A stretch of 64,000 bases of DNA, taken from the NCBI RefSeq assembly GCF_006716745.1, contig NZ_VFPP01000001.1:7327386-7391385 (forward strand), written 5' to 3'. The stretch comes from Saccharothrix saharensis (GTDB lineage: Bacteria; Actinomycetota; Actinomycetes; Mycobacteriales; Pseudonocardiaceae). This document shows positions 33,908 to 42,966 of the stretch, piece after piece. A program made the position numbers and the translations under genes. Position 1 is the stretch's first letter; each line of letters opens with the position of its first letter. Below the pieces are notes generated by a model, which made no database searches, was not told where the DNA came from, and saw only the letters and a program-made list of their open reading frames with translations.

Positions 33908-35128
33908 TCAACCCGACCAGGCGGCGAGACCCGAGCGGGACGGCGTCGCACCGGGGAAGGCGGCCGACAGGGTCTCCGCGTACCGGCGTGCCCCGGGCGT
34001 CGTGAGATCGGGCGGGACGAGCCACGGCGCGGGGTGGTGCCGCGCGCCCGGTGGCGGGGTTCCGCCCAACACCAGGACTTCCGACGAACCGGGCGTGACG
34101 GCGTGGCCGAGCCGCGTGGCCTCCGCGCGCACGACCTCCATCGCCTCGGCCGCGCGTCGCGAGCCGTCCGCGACGACCGAGAACGGCCCGCCGATCGCCG
34201 CGACCTCGGCGCGCAGCGCCGCCGCGTCGGCCTCGGTCAGCGCGGGCCACGGCAGGTCGCCGCGCCTGCCGGTCAACTTCGCCGCCAGCACGGCCGACGC
34301 GTAGTCGGGACCTTCCGGCCCGCGGACGTCCGGTCCGGTCCACGCCACGTCGCCGGTGTCCACCGGGACGGTGGTGCGCGCGCCGCCCCGGTCCAGCCAC
34401 AGGTCGCCGCGGCCCTCGGGCAGCCACACCAACGCCCACCGGCCGGTCGTGCCGTCCCGCGGCAGCGCGGGCACGAGCGCGTTCGGCGCGTTGCCCACCG
34501 ACAGCGGGACGTCGGTGGTGTGCACGATGTTCCAGCCGGGCATGTGCGGCACCACGAGCAGGTCGACCGGACCGCCGCCCAGCGCCACGCGGGTCAGCAG
34601 CGGGTCGCCCGCGGCCGGGGTGGTGAGCTGCCCGGTGACGGTGACCTGGCCCAGCCCCGCCAACAGGGCCACGCCCAGCGCCGCGCCGACGACGCGCACC
34701 AGCGCGGTCGGCGGGCACAGCGCCAGCCACGACACCCCGACGAACGCCGCCATCAGCGCGATGTAGGCGAACGAGGACGGCGGCCCGGAGAACCACGCGC
34801 CGGCGGCCACCGTCGCGAGGACGGCGGCCGCCACCACGAGCGCGGCCACCACCGGGCGATCGCGGCGCAGCGCCGGGGGCACGGCCAGCAGGCCGATCAA
34901 CGCCACCGCGGCGAGCGACGGCATCCACGTCGCCTCCGCGATGAGCAGCACCACGACACCGCCGACGCCGGCCGCCCCGGTGACCACCCGGCGGGTCACC
35001 GCCCCGGACGCGGCGGGGGCGAACGGCCGGACCAGCGCCCAGCCCGCCGCCACGGTCACCGCGCCGAGCAGGATCAGCCGGAGGAGGGTGAAGCCGAGGG
35101 GCAGGCCGACGGCGCCGTGGTTGTGCAC
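33908..35128 (-). CDS. Polytopic membrane protein with extracytoplasmic domain
   Basis: A 406-residue protein. The first about 190 residues form five to six transmembrane helices. The C-terminal about 200 residues are hydrophilic and probably outside. A PVDLLVVPHMPGWNIVHTTD segment just after the helices looks like a CopC/YtkA-type beta-strand start with His residues. It starts four bases after the stop of the next membrane protein, so the two form an operon. The family is not securely recognised. It lies at the left border of the enediyne region and may or may not belong to it. Confidence 0.6.
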   Translation of the reverse strand: MHNHGAVGLPLGFTLLRLILLGAVTVAAGWALVRPFAPAASGAVTRRVVTGAAGVGGVVVLLIAEATWMPSLAAVALIGLLAVPPALRRDRPVVAALVVAAAVLATVAAGAWFSGPPSSFAYIALMAAFVGVSWLALCPPTALVRVVGAALGVALLAGLGQVTVTGQLTTPAAGDPLLTRVALGGGPVDLLVVPHMPGWNIVHTTDVPLSVGNAPNALVPALPRDGTTGRWALVWLPEGRGDLWLDRGGARTTVPVDTGDVAWTGPDVRGPEGPDYASAVLAAKLTGRRGDLPWPALTEADAAALRAEVAAIGGPFSVVADGSRRAAEAMEVVRAEATRLGHAVTPGSSEVLVLGGTPPPGARHHPAPWLVPPDLTTPGARRYAETLSAAFPGATPSRSGLAAWSG

Positions 35129-35132
35129 GTCC

Positions 35133-35690
35133 TCAGGCCGACGCGCCGACCGCGCACGTGCACTGCATCTCCGCGCGCTCCTGCGCCGTGGGACGCATGT
35201 GCAGCACCATCGCGATGACCATCGGGATGAACACCACCGTGTTGTAGAACAGGTGCAGCTCCACCCGCGGGATGATCAGCTGGATGATGCTCGTCGGCGC
35301 CGGCTTGCCGAGCAGGTTCGTCCCCGCCGACGCCTGGATGATCAGCAGCAGGTGCTCGATGTGGTGCCAGAACTGCAGGCCGAGCGCGATCGTCCACCAG
35401 GTCTTCGACCGGCCGACGAACCCCTTGCGCAATGCGAACAGGAAGACGAGCATGACCAGCGCGTAGCCGTAGTGCATGATCTCGGACGTGACCAACCACG
35501 GGAACCACAGGCCTAACGCTCCCTTGGCCTGGGGCACCGGCCAGCCCAGGGCGTAGATCTGCACGGCCTGGGTGATGTGCTCGGCCCAGTGCGCGAGGAC
35601 GATCAACGTGAACGCGAACAGGGCCGGCTTGTGCCGAACGGTGTTGAGCGGTCCGCCCACCGAGTGGGTGTGGGCATGGGTGTCGACCAT
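35133..35690 (-). CDS. Membrane protein with paired His motifs
   Basis: A 185-residue protein with five hydrophobic segments and two histidine clusters at helix ends: LAHWAEHITQ (about residues 33-42) and FWHHIEHLLLI (about 104-114). The His spacing is reminiscent of metal- or haem-binding membrane proteins, but I cannot assign a family. A C-terminal CTC motif is present. The ATG has AGGAGGA upstream. It is the first gene of a two-gene minus-strand operon with the 406-residue protein. Confidence 0.6.
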   Translation of the reverse strand: MVDTHAHTHSVGGPLNTVRHKPALFAFTLIVLAHWAEHITQAVQIYALGWPVPQAKGALGLWFPWLVTSEIMHYGYALVMLVFLFALRKGFVGRSKTWWTIALGLQFWHHIEHLLLIIQASAGTNLLGKPAPTSIIQLIIPRVELHLFYNTVVFIPMVIAMVLHMRPTAQERAEMQCTCAVGASA

Positions 35691-36080
35691 GGTTCCTCCT
35701 GCTGCGCCGGCCTCGTTCGGGCGATTTCCCGTGACCGGCGACGATATCGGGTTTCGGGCGCGCCAAGTACGCCGCGGTGCGGAAACGCAATCATGGAGAA
35801 GGGGCACTGGTCCACGCGTCGGTACGGTGTTCGCCGCCGCCCGCCGTACGGGCGCCCGCACGGTCGACCGTATAGCGCTCCGATGCGTTTTTCCTCTTCC
35901 CCCTTGCGGTCGGGGGAATGTCGCCCGACGGCCTTCTTGATCGAAACCGAAAAAGGCGCATTCCGGAAGATATGGACATCGTGCCGCCGCGACGGGGACG
36001 TCCGGGAAATGATCAAGAAACCGATCGGGTGACTCGGTGGCGATTGCGACCGGAGCGGGATCCCGTAGTGGCCCGCGGCG
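35691..36080. other. Intergenic region before membrane operon
   Basis: 390 bp, with several more A/T-containing patches than usual here (for example around 35885-35990). It carries the promoter of the minus-strand membrane operon and the 3' end region of the HxlR gene. No gene is supported. Confidence 0.5.
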
Positions 36081-36740
36081 TCACGCCACCGGCTCGGGGA
36101 AGGGGAACAGCGTCAGGAACCGCATCGCCACGGCCTCGTCGCCGTCCACGACCAGGTCCTCGGCGGCGAGGACCTCCTCCTTCGTGCGCCGACCGCAGAT
36201 GACGCTGTTCAGCGTCGCCGTGTCGGTGTGGATCACCACGTCCGGCCGGTCGACCGGTTCCCGGGCCAACCGCAGGCCGTCCGGCGTGACGGTGGCGCGG
36301 AACCCGTCCTCGCCCAGGCTCACCACGACGTCGGCGGCCAGGCCGGCGGCCCGCTCCGGGTCGTACAGCGACCGCAGCGCCAGCATCATCGAGTCGACGC
36401 TGATCGGGCCCCCACCGCGGGCTCCGGGCGCCTGCGCGCCCCACCGGCCCAGTGCGGCGACGACCGGTTCGAGCTCGTGGCCCCACGGCGTCAGCTCGTA
36501 CACCCACGCGGCGGCGGGCGGCGGGATCCGCCGGCGGCGCAGGATGCCCGCCTCGTCCAGCTCGCGCAGGCGCTGCGACAGCACGTTGGGGCTCGCGCCC
36601 GGCAGCCCGGTGCGCAGGTCGGTGAACCGCTTCGGGCCGAACAGCAGCTCGCGGACGACCAGCAGCGCCCACCGCTCGCCGATGAGGTCGAGCGCGTAGG
36701 CCGTGGCGCACCCGTCGTCGTACCTCCGCCTGGTCGTCAC
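36081..36740 (-). CDS. HxlR-type regulator with C-terminal sterol-carrier-like domain
   Basis: A 219-residue protein. The N-terminal winged helix of the HxlR class is CATAYALDLIGERWALLVVRELLFGPKRFTDLRTGL. The C-terminal about 100 residues (SLYDPERAAGLAADVVVSLGEDGFRATVTPDG...) resemble an SCP2-like ligand-binding fold, an arrangement known in actinomycete HxlR proteins. It starts at GTG 36740 and is divergent from the region leading into the enediyne genes. Confidence 0.88.
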   Translation of the reverse strand: MTTRRRYDDGCATAYALDLIGERWALLVVRELLFGPKRFTDLRTGLPGASPNVLSQRLRELDEAGILRRRRIPPPAAAWVYELTPWGHELEPVVAALGRWGAQAPGARGGGPISVDSMMLALRSLYDPERAAGLAADVVVSLGEDGFRATVTPDGLRLAREPVDRPDVVIHTDTATLNSVICGRRTKEEVLAAEDLVVDGDEAVAMRFLTLFPFPEPVA

Positions 36741-36860
36741 GACCTCCAGTCTAAGTCGGACTTGATACGGATTTCACACTGGTTGGTTGCTTGTTAGGAC
36801 CAAGGACCGGTAGCTTGGGAGGCCGGACGTCGACGCGGACCGAGATCCCGGGGGGTGCCG

Positions 36861-37004
36861 GTGACCGCGACCTGCCAGGCCACGCCGCCGCGCGCCGTCG
36901 CGGGGGCCGTGCTCCGCGCCGAAGCCGCGCTCCGACTCCGCGGCGGGACCCCCAGCCCGCTCGAGCGGAACGCGCAGGCGGCCCGCACGTCCTCCGCGGA
37001 CTGA
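36861..37004 (+). CDS. Possible 47-residue protein
   Basis: A GTG after a GGGGGG run opens a frame of 47 codons (VTATCQATPPRAVAGAVLRAEAALR...). Composition is compatible with coding, but no family is recognised and the start signal is not convincing. Kept only as a weak candidate. Confidence 0.2.
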   Translation: MTATCQATPPRAVAGAVLRAEAALRLRGGTPSPLERNAQAARTSSAD

Positions 37005-37660
37005 GCGACCGCCTCCCCGCGCGGGTGGGCCGGCGCCGGCCCACCCGCGCGGCTCCACGTCGCCCGGAGGGTCGCCGCCCCGCCGGGCGCGTCGTGCTGC
37101 CCGGTCCACATCGGACGCGCCGGCTCGCGGTGCGTTGCCGTGCCACGACTTCCGTCGGTGACCGACGGGTTCCCGTCCCGAATGGGCGGACGGCGCCCCG
37201 GCGCGTGGTGTCGTCCGCCATTCTTCGGGTGAATGGTCGGGCACGGTCGTCGGGTGGGGTTTCGGGGTGTCCGGAATAGCTCGTCGTCGTGCTGTGCCGG
37301 GTCGGTCCAGTGTCCCGCGCGGCGGCCGGCGGGGCATCTTCGTGATTGCCTTAAACCGGTGGAAAACGGACTCGTGGCGCGGGTCGATAAGGCGACCGCG
37401 GCCACCGCGGCCCCACGTCCCCGGCCCGTACCGGCGCTGACCTGCGCCGGGTCGGTCGTGGTCGATATCACCCGAAAGGCGCATCAATAACTTCCCCGGG
37501 TGACCGAATATGTGTTCCATGGCCACCGGAAATGGTGGCCGAGGACCGCGCGCAAGATCATCGGAAGGAGGTGGACGTGATCATGGGATGTGTGCCCGGA
37601 GGTCATCCGCGCTTCTTGCGGAGGTTGTTGCGGCCCTGGTAGCTTGCAAAAATCGGGTGT

Positions 37661-37688
37661 ACTGGGGGCACTGGGGTTTCACTGGGGG
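37661..37688 (+). repeat. Direct repeats ACTGGGG x3 before AraC regulator 1
   Basis: ACTGGGG occurs at 37661, 37670 and 37681, that is with 9- and 11-bp steps, one helical turn apart. Direct repeats with this phasing are typical of AraC- or SARP-type activator sites. Confidence 0.5.
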
Positions 37689-37790
37689 TCGCGGCGCGAC
37701 GACGCGCCGGTTTCATCACCGCTCGATGAGCCGTCCGGCGTGCCGGTCGGCCGGTTGAAGCTTTCATTACATCTGCGAATGGGGGTCGTA

Positions 37791-38564
37791 GTGGAGGACG
37801 TAATAGAACGGGCGGTCGGCCGGGTCATCGACTTCATGCACGAGAATCTCGGTGAACAGTTCACGATAGATGACATGGCCCGGACAGCCATGTACAGCAA
37901 GTTCCACTTCTCGCGGGCTTTCCAACGGGTTACCGGTGTGTCACCGGGTCGATTCCTGGCCGCCATCCGACTACAAGAGGCCAAACGGCTGCTCGTGTGC
38001 ACCTCGTTGGCGGTCACGGACATCAGCCACCGGGTCGGGTACACGAGCGTCGGCACGTTCAGCTCGAGGTTTCGCAGCAGCGTCGGCGTCTCGCCGACGA
38101 CGTACCGCCAACTGGGAGGATTGACCCCGCCGATCCCGCTGGCCCGGCGGAGTTCCGACCTGCGCACGTCCACCGTGCAGGGAGAGATCTACGCACCTCT
38201 GGGGGGTGCGCCCGGCATCATCTTCCTGGGTCTGTTCCCGGACCGGATCCCGCAGGGGGAACCGGTCCGCTGCTCCATGCTCCACCGGCCGGGACCGTAC
38301 GTGCTCACGAACGTGCCGCCCGGCACGTGGCACCTGCTGGCTCACTCCGTGGCACTGGGGCGGGAGTCGATGCTCGGCGGGGGACCGTTCGCGCAGGACC
38401 AGGAGCTCAACGTGGCGGCGTTCGGACCGGTGTCGGTGCGGGCGGGCGCCCAGGTCAAGGACGTCGACCTGAGCCTGCGCCCGATCGGCACGCTGGACCC
38501 GCCGGTGCTGCTCGCGCTGCCGTACATCCGCACCGTGGCACTGGACGCCGGCGCGGCCAGCTGA
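37791..38564 (+). CDS. AraC-type regulator 1, N-terminal HTH
   Basis: A 257-residue regulator. The double HTH is at the N-terminus (residues about 15-103: FTIDDMARTAMYSKFHFSRAFQRV...VTDISHRVGYTSVGTFSSRFRS). The C-terminal about 140 residues form a beta-rich domain (GIIFLGLFPDRIPQGEPVRCSML, then PGTWHLLAHSVALG) like a transthyretin/CnaB-type sandwich. GTG at 37791 follows GGGGG; an upstream ATG at 37779 has no ribosome binding site. Paralogues at 47.0 and 48.7 kb share the same layout. It is probably a pathway regulator of the enediyne cluster. A hairpin ends the gene. Confidence 0.85.
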   Translation: MEDVIERAVGRVIDFMHENLGEQFTIDDMARTAMYSKFHFSRAFQRVTGVSPGRFLAAIRLQEAKRLLVCTSLAVTDISHRVGYTSVGTFSSRFRSSVGVSPTTYRQLGGLTPPIPLARRSSDLRTSTVQGEIYAPLGGAPGIIFLGLFPDRIPQGEPVRCSMLHRPGPYVLTNVPPGTWHLLAHSVALGRESMLGGGPFAQDQELNVAAFGPVSVRAGAQVKDVDLSLRPIGTLDPPVLLALPYIRTVALDAGAAS

Positions 38565-38580
38565 CCACCGGCGCCACCAG

Positions 38581-38615
38581 GAGGACCCGCCGTCCCGGCC
38601 GGACGGCGGGTCCTC
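38581..38615 (+). terminator. Perfect 15-bp hairpin after AraC regulator 1
   Basis: GAGGACCCGCCGTCC / GGACGGCGGGTCCTC with a 5-base loop, 17 bp after the stop codon. Confidence 0.75.
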
Positions 38616-38935
38616 TGCCGTGTGGGCCCACGAACCACTCCACTTCGGCACGCCGTACCCGTCCGCCACGGCGGGGGAGGGCACGACCGGCGAACCGGGA
38701 CGCCTCGCACCGCCCGGGAGGACCCGGCACGCCACCGGTCCACCCCGGAGCCCGCAGCGCCCCGCTCCGCGATCGGCAGCCCGCCCGCCGCATCCCGCGG
38801 ACGCCTCTCCGCCTGCCTGCGACCCCTGTCACCGCGCGGTGTCCCGTAGCGCTGTGGTCCCGCCGGGCCCGCTCCCGGACAGACGCCGTGCCGGGTCCGG
38901 TTGCCCGGGAACCGGCTCCCACACCCGTCGAACAC
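38616..38935. other. Gap between two terminators
   Basis: These 320 bp lie between the regulator 1 terminator and the unbU terminator. No gene or structured element is seen. Confidence 0.55.
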
Positions 38936-38974
38936 GCCGGCAGCCCGTCACCACCGGGGTGACGGGCTGCCGGC
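38936..38974 (-). terminator. Perfect 17-bp hairpin after unbU
   Basis: GCCGGCAGCCCGTCACC / GGTGACGGGCTGCCGGC around a 5-base loop, about 35 bp after the unbU stop. It marks the end of the unbV-unbU operon. Confidence 0.75.
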
Positions 38975-39008
38975 CGTGCTCGCCCGCGTGCGGGCCGCAC
39001 GGTCCCGA

Positions 39009-40019
39009 TCAGGTCGCGACCACCGCGCCCTGCTTCGGCGCGCCGTTGAGCGCCGGGTCCACAGCGGACGGTTCGACGGTGATGGCCGCCGCGGCCGCCT
39101 TCTTCTGCCGCTCCACCTCCAGGCGGTTCTTCTCGATGAAGTGCAGCGCCCAGTGGAAACCGCCGCGGATCAGGCAGACGATCGCCGTGGCGAAGAACAG
39201 GCCATAGGGGATGCTCATGCCCATCAGGACGCCGTACACCGCCGCCACACCGCCGCCGAACGCGATCTGCGCGGCCGGTTTGGACGGTGATGTGCCCGGG
39301 TCGGTCACCATGTAGTTGGTGTAGAGCACGAACGCGATGCCGGTCATCATGCCGAGACCGGAAGGGATGGAGACGTCCAGGATCATGCCGCGGATGATCG
39401 CCTGGAGCGCGAACCCGATCAGCCAGGCCATGATCAGCCACAGCCGGCCGGTCAGCATGCCGTTCAGCATGGTGCCCGCGGTGATGATGATCAGCGGGAT
39501 CAGCCAGTCGAAGAGCGTGCCCACGTGCTCGCTGAAGTGGTACGGCGGTGCGACCGAAGCCCAGGGGAACACCAGCAGCACCACGGCGATGCCGAAGTTC
39601 GACGGGTTCATGTAGTGCCGCATCCGGCCCTTCACCGGTGCGCGCAGCACCCACTTCGCGCCGACCGCCACGACCACGCCGAAGATCATCACCCAGATCT
39701 GGTCGTTGACGTAGGTCAGCATGTTGACCGCGAGCGCGGTGATGTGGGCGGGGTAGAGGAACTCCATCAAGCCGCGGAACCCGTTGCCCGCGTACCGGGG
39801 CGCGCGACCCTCCTGCCGGGCGCCGATCCACTCCAGCCCGATCTCGACCGCGTAGGCGGTGGCGAGGGCGATGAACGGCCACAGCCACGCCTGCTCGAAC
39901 CCGAGGACGGTGTAACCGAAGATGTTGAAGATGGAGATGGAGATCGCGAAGCGCCTGAGCGCGGTGATGACCTTGGGGTCGTGCCGCGGCGGGCTGGGTG
40001 CCGTCGTGGTCTCGGCCAT
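39009..40019 (-). CDS. unbU: Enediyne accessory membrane protein UnbU (E5)
   Basis: A 336-residue polytopic protein with about eight to nine helices and RnfD/NqrB-like patches (VGAKWVLRAPVKGRMRHYMNPSNFGI, GMMTGIAFVLYTNYMVTDPGTSPSKP). This is the signature of UnbU/E5, one of the conserved genes that travel with pksE in enediyne clusters. Its role is unassigned, and membrane redox is suggested by the RnfD similarity. ATG at 40019 has AGGAGA upstream and lies 5 bases after the unbV stop. An unusual Ala/Lys-rich C-terminal tail of about 35 residues is cytoplasmic. Confidence 0.92.
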   Translation of the reverse strand: MAETTTAPSPPRHDPKVITALRRFAISISIFNIFGYTVLGFEQAWLWPFIALATAYAVEIGLEWIGARQEGRAPRYAGNGFRGLMEFLYPAHITALAVNMLTYVNDQIWVMIFGVVVAVGAKWVLRAPVKGRMRHYMNPSNFGIAVVLLVFPWASVAPPYHFSEHVGTLFDWLIPLIIITAGTMLNGMLTGRLWLIMAWLIGFALQAIIRGMILDVSIPSGLGMMTGIAFVLYTNYMVTDPGTSPSKPAAQIAFGGGVAAVYGVLMGMSIPYGLFFATAIVCLIRGGFHWALHFIEKNRLEVERQKKAAAAAITVEPSAVDPALNGAPKQGAVVAT

Positions 40020-40024
40020 GTCCG

Positions 40025-41983
40025 TCACTTCTCCTTGGCCTGGTCGCCGAGCTGGATGTCGTGCCAGCCGGGGTTCAGTGTCATGTCCTGTTCGTGGATC
40101 TCGCCGTCGCGGTCGCGCCACTTGATGTGCGCCTGCACGGCCCGGTCCTCGGACCCGAGGCCGAAGTGGACCTCGTGGCTGCGCTTGCCGGAGTGACCGC
40201 TGCCGCCGTCCACCCGGTTGACGAACTTCTTGCCCGACGCCGTGGTGATGGTGACCTGCGCGCCGACCACGGGGGACCCCGCGCCGGCGAACGAGCCGTC
40301 GCTGACGGCCTCGTCACGGGTCAGGCGCAGGCCGACGAAGCCGTTGCCGGAACCACCGGTGTTGCGGTAGAAGATCGGGTCCGACCACTGCCGCGAGATC
40401 GCCATGTCCAGCCGGCCGTCGCCGTCGATGTCACCGGTGGCGATGCCCCGCGTCGGGATCTGGGCGGCCATGCCGAGCTGCGGTGACAGGTCGGAGTAGA
40501 AGTCGCGCTGGTTCTTGGCGAAGAAGTGGAAGTGCTGGTTGCCGCCGACGTCGTCGCCGGGACCCACGATCGGCCACCACACGGGGTTGTCCAGCAGCGC
40601 GTCGTTCGCCGTGGCGAGCTCCTGCAGCTGGGGCCAGCGGTTCACGTCGCCCTTCACGAACCCGGTGGCCTGCAGGACCTCCGACTCGCTGTTGTTGTCC
40701 AGGTCGGCGATCTTCACGTCCCAGCCCCAACCGGACCAGGCGAGCTGGAGCGGCGCGCTCTCGTCCTCCCACACCGCTTCGCCGTCCTCCAGGCTGGAGG
40801 TGATCCGGCTCAGGTTGTTCTCGGTGCTCATGAAGGCGAAGTGCGACTCCTCGATGCCGAATGACGTGGTGATGTTGCTGACGTACATGTCGTAGACCTG
40901 GTCGCCGTTCAGGTCGCCGAAGTCGACGCCCATGCCCTTGAACGAGTCGATGCCGACGTTCTTGGACTTCGGCTCCATCGGGCCCTTCGAGCCCTCCACC
41001 ACCTCGAACTTGAGGTTGCCGGGCGTGGACTGGTTGAACAGGAAGCGGTCGGGGCCGAAGTCGTTGCCCACGTACAGCTCGGGCAGCAGGTCGCCGTTGA
41101 CGTCGTTCGCGCTGGACGCCAGGGCCCAGCCCTTCGAGACGTCCTTCTCGAACGGGTCGACCTTCTCCCACTCGGTGCTCGGCTCGTCGCCGGCCGTGCC
41201 GCCCTTCCACAGGAAGATGTAGTCCTCGCCGCCGTTGAAGCCCTGCGACATCGAGTGGTTCATCTCCACGCCGGTGCTCTTGGACGGGTCCAGCACCGGG
41301 CCCTCGGGGAAGTAGTTGCCGATGAAGATGTCGTCGTGGCCGTCGCCGTCGAAGTCGGCCACGGTCGCCGAGTTGGCGTTCCACTGCGGGCCGTCGTAGG
41401 TGCCCGACGACTTGCCCGGCACCAGCTCGGTCGCCAGGTAGGCGTCGTCGTTCAGGCCCGTCGCGTCGGCCTTGGCCAGGTGCAGGATCGGGGTGCGACC
41501 CCACATGTAGATGAGCAGGTCGATCCGGCCGTCCTCGTTGAAGTCGCCGGGCACGCAGCCCATCGGCGCCATCACGTCGTTGACCGGCAGCGACCCGGAC
41601 GACAGGGCGAACGGCTCGTAGCGCGCCGCCTTGCCCGACTCCGGCGCCGGCGTCACGATCACCTGGTCGATGCGCACGTCGACGTAGCACAGGTCGTTGG
41701 ACAGCCCGTCGCCGTCGAGGTCGTTCAGCGCGACCGCGGAACCGACCGAGGAGATCCAGGCGTTGATGTGGGCGTAGCGCTGGTTCACCTGCCGGATGGA
41801 CTGGTGGGTGTAGCCGCCGGGCAGGGCGATCGACTCGGGTGTGAAGCCGAACTGGGCCGCGACCTGCTGCTTCTCCTCGGCCGACACCTCCGGCAGCCGG
41901 GCCACCAAGAACGTGGCCGCGACGAGCACGAGTGCCATGACGCCGGGTAGTTGCCTGCGCAGCCAACTGGCTGTGGAGGTCAC
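40025..41983 (-). CDS. unbV: Enediyne accessory FG-GAP/ASPIC protein UnbV (E4)
   Basis: A 652-residue exported protein. The N-terminal signal anchor covers residues about 10-30. Four or more FG-GAP/VCBS calcium-binding repeats follow (LNDLDGDGLSNDL, PGDFNEDGRIDLL, VADFDGDGHDDIFIGN, GDLNGDQVYDMYVSN, TGDIDGDGRLDMA). A C-terminal ASPIC/UnbV domain ends the protein (GAGSPVVGAQVTITTASGKK ... VHFGLGSEDRAVQAHIKWRDG-like). This is the canonical E4 architecture. The GTG start, with AAGGAG upstream, overlaps by four bases the stop of a degenerate unbL remnant. It is cotranscribed with unbU. Confidence 0.93.
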   Translation of the reverse strand: MTSTASWLRRQLPGVMALVLVAATFLVARLPEVSAEEKQQVAAQFGFTPESIALPGGYTHQSIRQVNQRYAHINAWISSVGSAVALNDLDGDGLSNDLCYVDVRIDQVIVTPAPESGKAARYEPFALSSGSLPVNDVMAPMGCVPGDFNEDGRIDLLIYMWGRTPILHLAKADATGLNDDAYLATELVPGKSSGTYDGPQWNANSATVADFDGDGHDDIFIGNYFPEGPVLDPSKSTGVEMNHSMSQGFNGGEDYIFLWKGGTAGDEPSTEWEKVDPFEKDVSKGWALASSANDVNGDLLPELYVGNDFGPDRFLFNQSTPGNLKFEVVEGSKGPMEPKSKNVGIDSFKGMGVDFGDLNGDQVYDMYVSNITTSFGIEESHFAFMSTENNLSRITSSLEDGEAVWEDESAPLQLAWSGWGWDVKIADLDNNSESEVLQATGFVKGDVNRWPQLQELATANDALLDNPVWWPIVGPGDDVGGNQHFHFFAKNQRDFYSDLSPQLGMAAQIPTRGIATGDIDGDGRLDMAISRQWSDPIFYRNTGGSGNGFVGLRLTRDEAVSDGSFAGAGSPVVGAQVTITTASGKKFVNRVDGGSGHSGKRSHEVHFGLGSEDRAVQAHIKWRDRDGEIHEQDMTLNPGWHDIQLGDQAKEK

Positions 41984-42226
41984 AAGCTGACTCCTTCCTG
42001 GTGGACGAACTCCTCGGCGATGCGTCGCCGCCACGTTCCGAACGGGGGCGTGAACTGCTCGATCACGTCGGCGACGCGCTGGGCGTCGGACCAGCCGACG
42101 AGCCACGTGACGCGGCCGATGTCCCGGTGGTCCGGGGCGCGGGAGCCGTGCCGGCCGCCCTTTCCCGTGCCACGGCATGCGGGCCATCGCCCACCCGATG
42201 CCGCGACCCGTGCCGAATCCCATTCC
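41980..42226 (-). pseudogene. Decayed unbL (E3, DUF1702) remnant
   Basis: Fragments of UnbL survive in two frames. GMGFGTGRGIGWAMARMP (about 42226-42173) matches GMGF... and GVGWAMARVP of the intact copy, with the intervening residues missing. After a frameshift, DIGRVTWLVGWSDAQRVADVIEQF (42123-42052) matches GIGRALWFVGGADPKVVVDLIESF. The frame then jumps to WRRRIAEEF (42033-42007), matching the C-terminal WRRRITAAF, with about 80 residues lost. Its stop overlaps the unbV GTG (GTGA), the junction expected of an ancestral E3-E4-E5 operon. It cannot encode a functional protein. Confidence 0.8.
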
Positions 42227-42966
42227 GGGGTGATCGTGCCGACCGCAAAGGCGGAGTCGGTGTGGAACTGCCGGCCCGCGTTCCCGGGCGAATTGCTCCG
42301 CCCGGCGCCCACTGCACTCAACCTCGTCCCCCCAGCTCGGGTGACCCGTCACCGGACAAGCGAACGAGGAAAAGCGTTGCAGAGGCTTCGCGAGCACTGC
42401 TACTTCAGGCTTGCTCACCGGACACCCGTCGTGACCAGGCATTTGTGACAGTGTTTCCGCAGGTCAGTGAGGTTCTAGGTGGGTTCGGTCAGCGGTTCCG
42501 GCCTACTTCGCACACGGTGCGGGTTGTATTTGGCTACCGACTTTCAGGCACTTGCCGCAGTACGCCGTCCGGTGCTCCGCAGTCCGTTCCGTAACATTTC
42601 CGCCCGCTCGCCGACGGTCATCCCGGCCACATTGGGGCGATCGAATGACCGGGGTCACGGGGCCCCGGCATTGTCCGTGGAACCGGTGTCCGAGCGATTC
42701 TCCCGGCTTGCCTGAGGTGAGCACGATCCCGGATGCGCGCCGCCCGTCCGGCACCCATGCTGGACAGTCCGGCCCTCGGGGCCGCGTGCGGTCCGCGCCC
42801 ACGTCCGGCGCACCGGGAAGACGTCAACCTCGAAGAAGTGCCGTCACGCCGAGCCGCCATAGCCTGACGAGGGACAGTCCCCGGCCGGAACCGGGTGGCA
42901 CCCCCCTCGTCATCCGTCGTGTCGGGTCTCGGTGGAGTCGTTCCCGACAGTCCTCAAGGAGATCTG
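42227..42966. other. Divergent upstream region of unbV and DUF899 gene
   Basis: These 740 bp hold no intact gene. The part next to the remnant may contain further eroded unbL sequence. The A/T-richer stretch 42430-42560 probably contains promoters. Confidence 0.5.

Larger units (their letters stand above)
36741..37790. other. Long region without firm genes upstream of AraC regulator 1
   Basis: About 1.05 kb. It holds one weak 47-codon frame (36861-37004) and, at 37661-37688, three ACTGGGG direct repeats shortly before the first AraC gene. The stretch 37340-37780 is noticeably less GC-rich than the surroundings and probably contains promoter elements. Confidence 0.5.

Noticed and set aside
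36751-37526. Several overlapping frames on both strands in the gap before AraC regulator 1
   Set aside because: None has a good start signal or recognisable protein features. Only one weak 47-codon frame was kept as a candidate.
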